IMG/VR virus record: IMGVR_UViG_3300030329_006602
Span: 1-64,000 of that record
DNA length: 64,000 nucleotides
Source of the DNA: a virus
Direction: 5' to 3' (one strand)
This document shows positions 7,478 through 16,094 of this stretch, piece after piece. Position 1 is the first letter of the stretch. Each line of letters opens with the position of its first letter. A program made the position numbers and the translations under genes. The notes beneath the pieces were generated by a model. The model was not told the DNA's origin. It worked only from the letters and a program-made list of their open reading frames with translations, and searched no databases.

Positions 7478-7687
7478 CTAATTTGTTTTTTCAAATTTAT
7501 TATCGCCGATATACCTAATCGCTTGTATAAATTCCTCTCCCAGCATGGATTCTTTGGGGGAAAATCTACTCAGGTGTTTTCTTGTTGGGTTAAAGTCGTG
7601 CGCCCGTTTATATATGTAATATATTTGCCCAACGACAAAGAGTCCTTGTGCTTGCACGCCGCTTAGGTCCACCTCTTCTTGACTCAT
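7478..7687 (-). CDS. Small hypothetical protein, 69 aa
   Basis: The ATG at 7687 overlaps the stop of the QueF-like gene as ATGA. An ATG 15 nt further up is possible but less well coupled. The product (MSQEEVDLSGVQAQG...) is soluble and mixed, without signal, helix bundle or metal motif. Its tight coupling suggests co-expression with the QueF-like and NrdB genes. Function is unknown. Confidence 0.55.
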   Translation of the reverse strand: MSQEEVDLSGVQAQGLFVVGQIYYIYKRAHDFNPTRKHLSRFSPKESMLGEEFIQAIRYIGDNKFEKTN

Positions 7688-8109
7688 ACCACTATCGACC
7701 ACTCATCATGAGGGTCGGACCAATCTTTATATTTTTCTTCTCCACCCCTTACGGACCAATCGGAATCGATGGCGAGTTTAGAGGAGATTCCCCCTCGTGG
7801 ATTGAAAATCATCACGAGCCTCAGCCTGTCGGGCTTATATGTTTTCATTAAATCCGCATAGAAAATATTAATTAAGCGTTCATATGATACCACGATATCC
7901 CGCAGGTGAAAGACGTAATGCTTTAAACTTTTGAGTTCAATAACCTTGTCCTCTGGATAGAAACTCAAGTACGCATTAGCAAAGTCGGGCTGCTCTTTTA
8001 CCCCCAAGAAAGTGAACTCTGGGATTTTTATTTTAATCTCATACGCTTCCTTTGATGGATTGGGTATGGATTTAAGAATAGAACTATTAATATCTGTATA
8101 GGTTTTCAT
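7684..8109 (-). CDS. QueF-like (preQ1 synthase family) protein lacking the catalytic cysteine
   Basis: QueF reduces 7-cyano-7-deazaguanine (preQ0) to preQ1 using NADPH. Its thioimide-forming Cys lies in a PEFTSLC...QPDFA motif. Here residues 30-44 read PEFTFLGVKEQPDFA, so Gly36 or its neighbour replaces the Cys, while Asp42 of QPDFA, the substrate-binding ELKSLKHY segment (Glu58) and FNPRGGISS (102-110) are kept. The 141-aa length fits the single-domain form. The TAATG overlap with nrdB shows coupling. The protein may bind a deazaguanine without reducing it, or run other chemistry. No QueC, QueD, QueE or DpdA gene is visible here. Confidence 0.8.
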   Translation of the reverse strand: MKTYTDINSSILKSIPNPSKEAYEIKIKIPEFTFLGVKEQPDFANAYLSFYPEDKVIELKSLKHYVFHLRDIVVSYERLINIFYADLMKTYKPDRLRLVMIFNPRGGISSKLAIDSDWSVRGGEEKYKDWSDPHDEWSIVV

Positions 8110-9122
8110 TAAAAATCGTCTTCGAGCGCGCCGCCCTGTTGGTACTCACGCACTCTACGCTCGAAAAAATTACCCATAGCTTGTACGTCAACTACTTCAC
8201 CTAGCCAAGGAAAAGGATTCTCATCACTGGGAAAACGAAAATCCAATCCGATTCCCTCTAGTCTCCTGTTGCCGATGAAGTGCATATAATCTACAAACAT
8301 ATCGGCGTTAAGACCTAAAATACCTGTAGGAAGAACATCATTGGCGTAATTTATTTCCAACTCGACGGCCTTCTTCATGTGTTCAATAAACTCTCCTTGA
8401 ATTGTCTTGGTCCAAATTGTGGGATTCTGTTCTATGATCGTGTTTATAAGATAAGTGCCGAAAGCAATATGGCTACTCTCGTCTCGCAACGTGTATTTTA
8501 TTTGATCGGAAATGCCCTGAAGTTTATTTTGTCTACCCAAGGCGAGGAGCATGGCGAATCCACTAAAGAAAAAGGTTCCCTCGCATACTATATAATAAGA
8601 GAGGAGGTTTCTTAAGATTTCTTGCTTGCCTGCTTTTGTCGAGGGGTTGAAGTCTTGCCTGCTAATATCCGAGGTAATCTCCATGAGGAAATCATCTTTA
8701 GCTTTGATGCTAGGTATTGTTTCGTAGGCATTAAATACTTCTTCGATATCCAGATCCAAACTGTCGCAAATATATACAACGGTAAGGTTATGAAGGCTTT
8801 CTTCAAAAGCTTGGCGCAAAATATACTGACGACATTCCCCATCCGTAACAAATCTAAAAGCAGAAATAAGAAGGTTATTGCCAACCAGAGACTCGCTTCC
8901 TGCAAAAAACCCGAGGCATCGCTTGACGAGGAGTTTTTCGTCGTCGGTGATTTCATTGTTTTTCCATTGTTTTATATCGTGCTGCATGGAAATCTCTGTG
9001 GGCATCCAATTGTTGGCGCAGCTTTTAAGAAATAATTCCCAAGCATACTTGTGCTTGTGCGGAAGTATTCTATTGACTCCTGCCACGTCGGCGCCTAAGA
9101 GTTCTCCAGTTTTATCTTTCAT
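8109..9122 (-). CDS. nrdB: Ribonucleotide reductase class I small subunit, class Ic-like
   Basis: R2 subunit that generates the radical needed by NrdA to make dNTPs. All six metal ligands are seen: Glu77 (GSES), Glu108 and His111 (EESLH), Glu181 (EGTFFF), Glu215 and His218 (DESSH). The first ligand is Glu rather than the Asp of class Ia. The radical-tyrosine position four residues after His111 is Val115, whereas Tyr117 matches the electron-relay Tyr of the chlamydial protein. This points to a class Ic-type Mn/Fe centre without a tyrosyl radical. A promoter with a 9-nt gap lies directly before the ATG, separate from nrdA. Confidence 0.93.
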   Translation of the reverse strand: MKDKTGELLGADVAGVNRILPHKHKYAWELFLKSCANNWMPTEISMQHDIKQWKNNEITDDEKLLVKRCLGFFAGSESLVGNNLLISAFRFVTDGECRQYILRQAFEESLHNLTVVYICDSLDLDIEEVFNAYETIPSIKAKDDFLMEITSDISRQDFNPSTKAGKQEILRNLLSYYIVCEGTFFFSGFAMLLALGRQNKLQGISDQIKYTLRDESSHIAFGTYLINTIIEQNPTIWTKTIQGEFIEHMKKAVELEINYANDVLPTGILGLNADMFVDYMHFIGNRRLEGIGLDFRFPSDENPFPWLGEVVDVQAMGNFFERRVREYQQGGALEDDF

Positions 9123-9131
9123 AGTAAACCT

Positions 9132-9160
9132 ACTATAGCATATATTCTATTGAATGTCAA
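9132..9160 (-). promoter_or_regulatory. Sigma70-type promoter for nrdB
   Basis: TTGACA (9160-9155), 17-bp spacer, TATAGT (9137-9132) on the minus strand. Only 9 nt separate the -10 box from the ATG, so the mRNA leader is 2-4 nt at most. Confidence 0.75.
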
Positions 9161-9163
9161 GTA

Positions 9164-11608
9164 TTATTGGCAGGATTCACAAGTTTCTCCGCGCGCCATT
9201 GCATCTATACTGCATTCCGTTGGCTCGCTAGAGCTTTCTTGCGTGGTAGCTTTTTCCACTTTGGTGGCTGCGCGATTTCGAAGATAATAGGTGGTTTTTA
9301 AACCGTATTCCCAACAGGCCATATATATGTCATTAAGATATTTGAGTGAAGTGGTTTTGTTGTATAGGTTAAAACTGATAGATTGGTCCATCCATTTCTG
9401 TCTCACCGCATTCGCTTCAATAAGTTTTAGCATATCTCTGTCGAAGGCAGTTTTGTATTTACTTTTAAGGTCATCTGGAATTGACCCGTTAAGAAGTCTA
9501 AGGTCCCCATCCGCTTGCTTGATTAAGGTTGCAATTTCAGGTCCCCATAGACCCCTGTTTTTCATGTCATTGACAAAATGTTCATTTACAATAAAGAAGT
9601 TTCCGCTTTTATTCTCATAAACAAACAGTACGGAAAAATTTGGTTCAATGCTTTGTTCTACTCCGTTGATGTATCCTATAGTTGCGGTGGGTGCAATCGC
9701 CATTACATTAGAGTTTCGCATCCCATCTTTAAGTATGTGGTTTCTCAGTTGGTCCCATTTTTCTTTTGTAAGTTGGCTATATTTGCTTTTGACGCTGTAA
9801 TCGTGCGAAATTTCCCTATACTCCATTAAGTCCTTATGGGAATCCACGGGAAGCTTACCTTGAGACCATAGGGATCCTTCATATGTTTCGTATGACCCTC
9901 GTTCTTGTGCCAGTTGGTTGCTTGCTTGGATGGCGTGGAAGGAGTAAAATTCAAACAAGCCATCACTAAAAGAGACGGCCTCATCGCTGTCTATTTTAAT
10001 GTCAAGGGTATGTAATACGTCGTGCAGACCCATTAACCCTAATCCTATTGGGCGATTTTTGAGATTTGAATTCTTGGCCTCGGGGGTGGGATAAAAATTA
10101 AGGTCTATAACGTTGTCCAGCATTCGGATGGCGGTATGGATAGTTTGCGCCAGCTTTTTATAGTCTATACCGTTTTTCTTTTCGGTTAGGTGATGAAATA
10201 GGTTGACTGACCCCAGGTTGCATACAGCTGTTTCTCCCACCTTAGTTTTTTGTCCATGTTGGTATTGTGAGGCTTTGGTGTGGAGGGTTATTTCTGTACA
10301 TAAGTTAGAGCTATGTACGACTCCTTCGTGTTGATTGGTGTATCGAATGTTGCATGGATCCTTAAAGGTATTCCATGGATGAGAGGTCTCAAATAGAACT
10401 TTGAGCATTTTTTTCCATAATTCCTTGGCTGAAATCTTGCGGAAGTTTTTTATCTCTCCTTGTTCGGCCAGCTTGCAGTATTTTTTATACTTTCTGTCGA
10501 ATTTTTTCCCAAATAAATCATGGAGGTCAGCACACTCTTTGGGGTCAAACAAGTACCACTCTTCATCCTTTTGAGCGGCCCGCATGAAAGCATCGGGTAT
10601 CCATGAGGCCGTATTTAAGTCATGACATCTTAAGCGATCATCTCCAGTGTTGCGTCGTAAGTTTAAAAACTCTTCGTAGTCTAAATGCCACGGCTCTAGA
10701 TAGGCGCAGCCAGCTCCTGGCCGCTTGCCCCCTTGATTCACCGCAACTAAAAGATCATTATATATCTTGAGCCATGGAATAAGTCCACTAGAAATGCCAT
10801 TGGTTCCTTGGATGTGGGACCCTGTAGATCTAAAAGGTGTTACATCAAGACCGAGCCCTCCTGCATATTTGGATTTGCGCGCTTCCTGCCAAGCTCCATC
10901 AAAAATTCCATCTATAGAGTCATCGAAGGTATTAAGATAGCAGGAGCTTAATTGTGAGTGGGCCGTCCCGCTATTAAAGAGGGTGGGGGTAGAGGATGTA
11001 TAAAGAAGGCGGCTAATAAGATTATAAAACTCCACAGCCTTTTCCTCTTTATTTTCCTCGTTAATTGAAAGCCCCATGGCAACCCGCATCCAAAAACCTT
11101 GAGGAGATTCCATGATCTTGTCATGCTCTCTGATGAAATAACGATCATACAGAATTTGAATGCCGAGATACTTGAATTTTTTATCTCTTTCTACCTGAAT
11201 TGCGTCGGCTAGGTATTTTAAATCAAACGTGAGGAGTTTTGGGTTGAGTCGCTCTGACTTTACTAACTTTTTAATGTTTTGAACAAAGCTTTTTTTATAT
11301 TGTAGCTCAAAGACATCGCTGTCTACCCCCTCCCTGAATACTTCTTTGTATAAATTATTAAGAACAAGCCTCGCAGCCGCCAGCGAGTAATTCGGCTCCT
11401 TCTCTATCTTCTCTCTCGCCGAGAGTACTAGGGCTTGGTCTATTTGGGCGCTGGGGATCTTGTCGTAAAGCTGTAGTTGTGCATCTAGTACAATTTCACT
11501 GGCTGAAACATTTTCTATTCCCTGGCAGGCCCTTTCTGCGCTGGCGTTAATTTTTCCTACTATAAATTCCTCTAGTCGTCCGTTCCTCTTTTTTACGTGA
11601 ATCTCCAT
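9164..11608 (-). CDS. nrdA: Ribonucleotide reductase class I large subunit
   Basis: Catalytic R1 subunit, reducing NDPs to dNDPs. An N-terminal ATP-cone (about 1-90) gives allosteric activity control. Cys223 (SSCYLN), NLCTEI and CNLGSVNL supply the active-site Cys and Asn/Glu residues, and TTYYLRNRA carries the two Tyr of the radical path. The C-terminal CESCQ is the thioredoxin-reducible pair. Length (814 aa) is normal and no intein or intron is present. nrdB follows 41 nt downstream under its own promoter. A GTGTATT box lies 7 nt before the ATG. Large lytic phages commonly carry such genes to feed DNA synthesis. Confidence 0.96.
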   Translation of the reverse strand: MEIHVKKRNGRLEEFIVGKINASAERACQGIENVSASEIVLDAQLQLYDKIPSAQIDQALVLSAREKIEKEPNYSLAAARLVLNNLYKEVFREGVDSDVFELQYKKSFVQNIKKLVKSERLNPKLLTFDLKYLADAIQVERDKKFKYLGIQILYDRYFIREHDKIMESPQGFWMRVAMGLSINEENKEEKAVEFYNLISRLLYTSSTPTLFNSGTAHSQLSSCYLNTFDDSIDGIFDGAWQEARKSKYAGGLGLDVTPFRSTGSHIQGTNGISSGLIPWLKIYNDLLVAVNQGGKRPGAGCAYLEPWHLDYEEFLNLRRNTGDDRLRCHDLNTASWIPDAFMRAAQKDEEWYLFDPKECADLHDLFGKKFDRKYKKYCKLAEQGEIKNFRKISAKELWKKMLKVLFETSHPWNTFKDPCNIRYTNQHEGVVHSSNLCTEITLHTKASQYQHGQKTKVGETAVCNLGSVNLFHHLTEKKNGIDYKKLAQTIHTAIRMLDNVIDLNFYPTPEAKNSNLKNRPIGLGLMGLHDVLHTLDIKIDSDEAVSFSDGLFEFYSFHAIQASNQLAQERGSYETYEGSLWSQGKLPVDSHKDLMEYREISHDYSVKSKYSQLTKEKWDQLRNHILKDGMRNSNVMAIAPTATIGYINGVEQSIEPNFSVLFVYENKSGNFFIVNEHFVNDMKNRGLWGPEIATLIKQADGDLRLLNGSIPDDLKSKYKTAFDRDMLKLIEANAVRQKWMDQSISFNLYNKTTSLKYLNDIYMACWEYGLKTTYYLRNRAATKVEKATTQESSSEPTECSIDAMARGETCESCQ

Positions 11609-11615
11609 GTCAAAA

Positions 11616-11622
11616 AATACAC
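11616..11622 (-). promoter_or_regulatory. GTGTATT box before nrdA
   Basis: GTGTATT on the minus strand, 7 nt before the ATG at 11608. No TTGACA box or Shine-Dalgarno is seen. The region 11623-11719 is otherwise AT-rich and non-coding. Confidence 0.45.
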
Positions 11623-11719
11623 CCTATATTATTATGATTTTTGTTTTTTTAAGAAAAAATATAAAAAAGAATTTTAGCATTTTTCCGCGTGTATGTCGAG
11701 CTTAAAACGGGAAAGTTAT

Positions 11720-12130
11720 TCACAATGTGAGGAACTTGTCTCGTAGAAAAACCAAAGCATCCATAAGGCTCGGGTTGATGTAGAGGGTCTCCACCTTATC
11801 GAGTCTAAAGTAACCCCACTCAGTATGTTCGTAATCCAACACGGGGGAGAGAAACTCCGAAGCATTATGGAGGTAAAGATTAAAGCGTCCCCCATCGTGC
11901 CCCTTGAATGCAGTGACGTACTGCAACTCACTTGTGTTAATTTTAATCTGCGTTTCCTCCTCTAATTCTCTTTGGGCTGCAACAAACGGCGCCTCCCCTT
12001 TTTCTACAGCGCCACAAGGGACACTCCAATATCCACCAATTGGACCATTGGGCTGTCGTTTACATAATAAAATGCTTGCCCCGTGTCTCACAACAACACC
12101 GCTATAGGAGGGTTTAAAGGTCGAACTCAT
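11720..12130 (-). CDS. Nudix hydrolase, 136 aa
   Basis: Nudix enzymes cleave nucleoside diphosphates linked to another group, often cleaning damaged nucleotides or trimming nucleotide sugars. The Nudix box is present: GAVEKGE, seven residues, then RELEEET. It differs from the consensus only in the last Gly. The start at 12130 (MSSTFKP) is chosen because the preceding extension reads back into the upstream nuclease gene. The two overlap by 17 nt. It closes the replication operon. Either dNTP-pool cleaning or a link to the sugar genes is possible. Confidence 0.88.
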   Translation of the reverse strand: MSSTFKPSYSGVVVRHGASILLCKRQPNGPIGGYWSVPCGAVEKGEAPFVAAQRELEEETQIKINTSELQYVTAFKGHDGGRFNLYLHNASEFLSPVLDYEHTEWGYFRLDKVETLYINPSLMDALVFLRDKFLTL

Positions 12131-13178
12131 CTTTTGGTTTAGGGGTATTCCAGTGTGGGCAGCCCTCGTAATGCGCGTTAGTAATTTTATCTCCATCTTT
12201 TTTAAGTTTTTTTAAAGCCTCCTCGTCCTCTAAAAATCCACTTTTAATTAAGTTTCCCTCTGCATCTTCGAGGCGGAGGTAGTCAAAGGGGAATTTATAA
12301 GTGCAGTACCACATGGGGGTTCCATCTTTTTTTAACTGATTGGGTTCTTTGGCAAAACCACAACTTAAGGGCCCACCGAAGCTGCCATCACTCGGGTAGT
12401 TTTGTTTGGCGGCAAAGTTGCTGCAAGCCTCTTCTTCTGTAAAGTTTTCGAGGTACTCCTGAACCTCCGTAAGATAGTACTCGAACCCCTCCAGCTCTTC
12501 TTCCGAAATGGGTTCCATACCCAAGAATCCCTCTCCCTTTTCCCCTAATAGGTCGGGCTCCAGGTCAAACTTTAAAAATAAAAATTCTAGCTCCCGCTTG
12601 AGGTACTTGGGGTATAAATGTTTTACTGCTAGAGAGTACATAAGGGCCTGGAGGTTATCCGTGGCCTCTTTACCCTTAAATTTAAACTTGCTGGTTTTGA
12701 AGTCTCTGATTATTGCCTTTTTCTTTTTTGAATATAAGAAGAGCTTGTCTATAAAACCGAGTATGTTGTATTTTTTTCCATCCTCATCCACCCTGATTGT
12801 GAATTTCTTTTCTGAAATGGCTGTCGTGGGCTTTCCCTCGTCTTCGCCGAAGAAGTCGTACCGTAGGCCATTCATTATAAAATCATTTATCATGGATAGG
12901 TTTTCTTTATCGTCTACGTTTAGGGATTTTGCCTGAATCATTACCATGCGAGCTACTGGACCGCAGTCCCAGATCTCCCCATCCTTAATAATTCTTTTAT
13001 AGTGTTTTTTATGCCTTGGATTACCTAAGCATTCAAAAATGTTATGGCAAACGGAGCCGCGAGATGCTCCATCATTGCTTGAGTCTGGTAGTTTTAATTT
13101 ATACTTAGACCAATAGAGCCAAGTGCATTGTTGGGCAGTCTTGATTCGACTGGCGGAAAGTTTTACTTCAGCACTCAT
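12114..13178 (-). CDS. PD-(D/E)XK nuclease, RecB/Cas4-like, 354 aa
   Basis: The N-terminus SASRIKTAQQCTWLYWSKYKL is the opening helix typical of RecB-like nucleases, followed by a His in CHNIFECL. The catalytic part reads GFIDKLFLY then IIRDFKTSK (about residues 138-160), with Asp and Asp-x-Lys in place. Cysteines near residue 17 and in the C-terminal third (CSNF, CGFA, YCTY, GCPHW) could bind an Fe-S cluster as in Cas4/AddB, though the exact spacing is unproved. Placed after primase and helicase in one operon, it most likely acts in phage recombination or DNA processing. Confidence 0.85.
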   Translation of the reverse strand: MSAEVKLSASRIKTAQQCTWLYWSKYKLKLPDSSNDGASRGSVCHNIFECLGNPRHKKHYKRIIKDGEIWDCGPVARMVMIQAKSLNVDDKENLSMINDFIMNGLRYDFFGEDEGKPTTAISEKKFTIRVDEDGKKYNILGFIDKLFLYSKKKKAIIRDFKTSKFKFKGKEATDNLQALMYSLAVKHLYPKYLKRELEFLFLKFDLEPDLLGEKGEGFLGMEPISEEELEGFEYYLTEVQEYLENFTEEEACSNFAAKQNYPSDGSFGGPLSCGFAKEPNQLKKDGTPMWYCTYKFPFDYLRLEDAEGNLIKSGFLEDEEALKKLKKDGDKITNAHYEGCPHWNTPKPKDEFDL

Positions 13179-14224
13179 ACATTAAGGAGTTTATGATTCT
13201 TAAAAAGAGCCTTAGATATCTTGCGATCTTTATAGAGGGCTTTAGATAGGGTAGCTATTTGGGTAGCTTGATCGCTGGGATTAAGCTCTTTCAATTTGGT
13301 TTTCCATTGGGTAAAATCTTGGGGAGACATGTCTCCGAAATCGTTTTTTACAGGTAAGCATATTCTTAGTTTGTGTGGGTCAAAGTGGTTAAGTAGTTTG
13401 AGATAGTTTTTTATGGATGCATCTAATCCTCGATTGGATTCTTTGCCCATGTCGTTGTTGAATGCTATAATAATTTTCCGAGGGTTGATTTCTACCATTT
13501 CGCAAATAAGGGTGGGGGATATATCTAGACCAAATGACACAATTACATTGTTCAGTCCGTTTTGGTGGCAAGCTAGAAGATCCCCAATGCTTTCTACTAA
13601 AATTATCTCTCCCGCTCGTTCGATGACATCTCTAATTAATTCCTCTCCCGATTGGGGTACATATAGCGGGTATAGCCACGTAGACTTACGCCCTATATGT
13701 TTCCACTTAGGGCGATTGTCCTTATTTAACATATCCCTTCCTGAGAAGCCATGAATTTGGCTGTTTTTATTAAAAATGGGGAAAACAAAACGTTGGTAAA
13801 GTTGTCCTCCCGTTGCCAATCCGCCCGCGAGAGATTTGAGTATGGGTTTATCTATTCCTTTTTGGAGATAGAAGTCGTAATGAGGGAGGAGTTTATCGAG
13901 GGTGGAGTTTTCGTATATTTTTTCCATTTCTATTTTATCCCCCTTGTTGTGAGCCATGCCCAGTGTATCGAGGTCGGATTCCTTTAGGTATTGGGCTAGT
14001 ATTTTTTTATCTTCAGTTCCAAGGGTTTGGGCTATCAGAACTTCAAATTTTAAGTACGGAGTATTGTTTACATAATCCCTCCACACCCCACTATCTTTAT
14101 AGATCTGTAGCGCGGTTCTATTGTCACCATTTCTGAAAAGAGCATTGGTTTGCCAATACGATCCCCTATCATCAAGGCGATAGCCGAGGGATATCAAGGT
14201 GTCTTGAATTTTGTCAGGACTCAT
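13175..14224 (-). CDS. DNA primase, Toprim type without zinc finger, 349 aa
   Basis: Makes RNA primers for replication. The N-terminal part lacks the CxxH/CxxC zinc ribbon of DnaG but keeps the strand pattern LFRNGDNRTALQIYKDSGVWRDY. The middle part contains FPIFNKNSQIHGFSGRD and KWKH motifs of the catalytic core. A Toprim motif follows (IILVESIGDLLACHQNG, then IIIAFNNDMGKE), with Glu and Asp metal ligands. The gene overlaps helicase and nuclease genes by 4 nt at each end. Loss of the zinc domain is common in phage primases that rely on the coupled helicase. Confidence 0.85.
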   Translation of the reverse strand: MSPDKIQDTLISLGYRLDDRGSYWQTNALFRNGDNRTALQIYKDSGVWRDYVNNTPYLKFEVLIAQTLGTEDKKILAQYLKESDLDTLGMAHNKGDKIEMEKIYENSTLDKLLPHYDFYLQKGIDKPILKSLAGGLATGGQLYQRFVFPIFNKNSQIHGFSGRDMLNKDNRPKWKHIGRKSTWLYPLYVPQSGEELIRDVIERAGEIILVESIGDLLACHQNGLNNVIVSFGLDISPTLICEMVEINPRKIIIAFNNDMGKESNRGLDASIKNYLKLLNHFDPHKLRICLPVKNDFGDMSPQDFTQWKTKLKELNPSDQATQIATLSKALYKDRKISKALFKNHKLLNV

Positions 14225-15735
14225 AGATCTATTGCGATTTGATCTCCATCCTCATCGGGAACGGCATTAAGGCCCATACTGTCCACTTGATCCTGTAGGT
14301 CTCCCACTTCTTCAATCGAAAAATTACTGAAATCTAAATTAATATGGTTCTTTCTCTTGGACCCGTCCTCCAGCTCCACTAGGTTAAGGGCTCGATGTAC
14401 ATTCTTTCCTAGGTGTCGATGTTTGAAGCAACTTAAGACATGAGTACCGAACTGCGCTCCTTCGGCCTGAACCTCTTCATTGGTTTTGGAGCGTAAGTGG
14501 AACATGTGTGAACAGAATTGTATAATTCTGTCGGAGAGGGAGACGATGCTTTCATCGTCAAGAATATTTTCTACCCTACGATTGTTTGTAACCCCGCTGC
14601 GATTGCTTTGAACGCTGGTTATCATTGTGATGGTGGGACCCTCAGAGGTAACAATTTCTTTTTGAATAAGGTTTTTAAAAGCTGTAACCATATTTCCTAC
14701 CACTTCCCACTCCCTTTGGTTCTTTTGGATTGTGGCGTCGGTAGTTTTAATATAATCAAAACTAAAAATCATTTTATTTCCTCTTCCTACCTTTGAGTAG
14801 TAGAATCTCCTTAAGACATTAAGCATTGAGGAGATGTCCATTCCTGCCACGTTATAGTAGTAGAATCTAAACTTCTTTATTTGTGGCCACACGGCGCGTA
14901 TTTTATCTACGCACTCTTGGTTGTATCTCCATTCTCCTGTTTCTATAAGATGGAGGGGTACGCCCGAAAGTGCGGCGCACTGGCGCATGGTGAGCTCTTC
15001 TTGACTCATCTCGCCATTATCGAAATGTAGTACGGGGATATTGTCATATTGCTGGGAGACCTTGGTTGCAAAATCTAAACAGAACGTCGTTTTTCCTACG
15101 CCTGCCCTGGCTACTACGACACTTATGTTGCCTGGACGCAGGAGAGATCCATAGAGATCATTAAGGCGAGAGTGGGGCCCCATCAGGCCAAATTCGGTAA
15201 CAGGATTATTTCCTCTATCCTCCACCATTTCCTCCATAAGGGAAAAGATGTTTTCAGGGACTGTTCTTTCTACCGAGTAGGAATCTATTTGTTCATTGTA
15301 GATCTTGTCCGCAGTTTCCACTATCTCATCAAATGTGTGATCGCTGCCGAGGGATTGCATTTTTTTTGCTACCTTACGTGCGTTTTCAAAAATCTCACGC
15401 CTTACGGTGAATTTTTTGAGTTCTTTGGCGGCTGAGATTAATCCATCTCTAGATATCTTTCTCATACCTAGGGATTGAATGTAATGTGTTAGGTCTACGT
15501 TGTCCTCAAAAGATATATTGAATTGCTTGACTCTTTGAGCGAGCACAACTTCGTCTAGCTCTTCTCCACTCTCTAGGGCCGCTCGTAGTACTCTGAATAT
15601 GGTTTGGTGAACCTTGGTTTCTTCGGAGTAGAAGTCGTCGTCTCCAATACCTATAGATATTTCGGCATAAGCCTCGGGGTGTTGTATTAATCCAGCCAGC
15701 ACATGCTGCTCAAGTTCTTTCGAATTTATTGACAT
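14221..15735 (-). CDS. Replicative DNA helicase, DnaB family, 504 aa
   Basis: Hexameric 5'-3' helicase that unwinds the phage fork. The N-terminal primase-binding helical domain covers about residues 5-110. The RecA-like motor has Walker A VVARAGVGKTT near residue 205, a Glu/Asp segment VLHFDNGEM, Walker B IFSFDYIKTT and a TSVQSNRSG sensor. Length is somewhat above the bacterial norm. It heads the operon helicase-primase-nuclease-Nudix. Its start codon sits exactly 7 nt after the -10 box of a strong promoter and has no Shine-Dalgarno, so the transcript is probably leaderless. Confidence 0.93.
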   Translation of the reverse strand: MSINSKELEQHVLAGLIQHPEAYAEISIGIGDDDFYSEETKVHQTIFRVLRAALESGEELDEVVLAQRVKQFNISFEDNVDLTHYIQSLGMRKISRDGLISAAKELKKFTVRREIFENARKVAKKMQSLGSDHTFDEIVETADKIYNEQIDSYSVERTVPENIFSLMEEMVEDRGNNPVTEFGLMGPHSRLNDLYGSLLRPGNISVVVARAGVGKTTFCLDFATKVSQQYDNIPVLHFDNGEMSQEELTMRQCAALSGVPLHLIETGEWRYNQECVDKIRAVWPQIKKFRFYYYNVAGMDISSMLNVLRRFYYSKVGRGNKMIFSFDYIKTTDATIQKNQREWEVVGNMVTAFKNLIQKEIVTSEGPTITMITSVQSNRSGVTNNRRVENILDDESIVSLSDRIIQFCSHMFHLRSKTNEEVQAEGAQFGTHVLSCFKHRHLGKNVHRALNLVELEDGSKRKNHINLDFSNFSIEEVGDLQDQVDSMGLNAVPDEDGDQIAIDL

Positions 15736-15741
15736 GAAGTA

Positions 15742-15770
15742 ATGATATCATTTATTACTTCAAATGTCAA
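15742..15770 (-). promoter_or_regulatory. Sigma70-type leaderless promoter for the replication operon
   Basis: TTGACA (15770-15765), 17-bp spacer, TATCAT (15747-15742) on the minus strand. Six bases (TACTTC) separate the -10 box from the ATG at 15735, putting the start codon at the expected +1. Confidence 0.8.
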
Positions 15771-15776
15771 GCATGT

Positions 15777-16064
15777 TTATACTTCAGGTTCGGAATCGTC
15801 TCCATCTAGACCTTCAAGGCCAATAGGCTTGTCAGCTTCTTCAAAATCGAGCACAAATTGTTCCAGCGCTTTTCTTAAGCCGAGTTCGATTATCTGATTG
15901 TCTGCTTTAAAGTAAACCATGGGCGCCCCATCTTGATTAATGTGAAGAAGTAGGAAGCCTCTCGTACCCTCCGTGTTACCTGAGAATTCGTAAAGTTGCG
16001 TTATGAGTTTGGGGGGAAGGCTAAATGCAGGAAGGGCATCGGGATCGAAGTCCATATCTTTCAT
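15777..16064 (-). CDS. Hypothetical acidic protein, 95 aa
   Basis: A soluble protein with an acidic C-terminus (EEADKPIGLEGLDGDDSEPEV). A middle segment (GAPMVYFKADNQIIELGLRKALEQFV) suggests a small alpha/beta fold. No family is recognised. It lies between the helicase and a nuclease under a GTGTAAT box 9 nt before the ATG. An accessory role in replication or recombination is possible from context only. Confidence 0.6.
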   Translation of the reverse strand: MKDMDFDPDALPAFSLPPKLITQLYEFSGNTEGTRGFLLLHINQDGAPMVYFKADNQIIELGLRKALEQFVLDFEEADKPIGLEGLDGDDSEPEV

Positions 16065-16073
16065 ATATTATAT

Positions 16074-16080
16074 ATTACAC
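16074..16080 (-). promoter_or_regulatory. GTGTAAT box
   Basis: GTGTAAT on the minus strand, 9 nt before the ATG at 16064, within an AT-only stretch. Confidence 0.4.
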
Positions 16081-16094
16081 GTAGATTAAGGTTT

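Noticed and set aside
8622-9035. Frames opposite or out of phase with nrdB
   Set aside because: nrdB is complete with all metal ligands; these frames show no motif and lie inside it.
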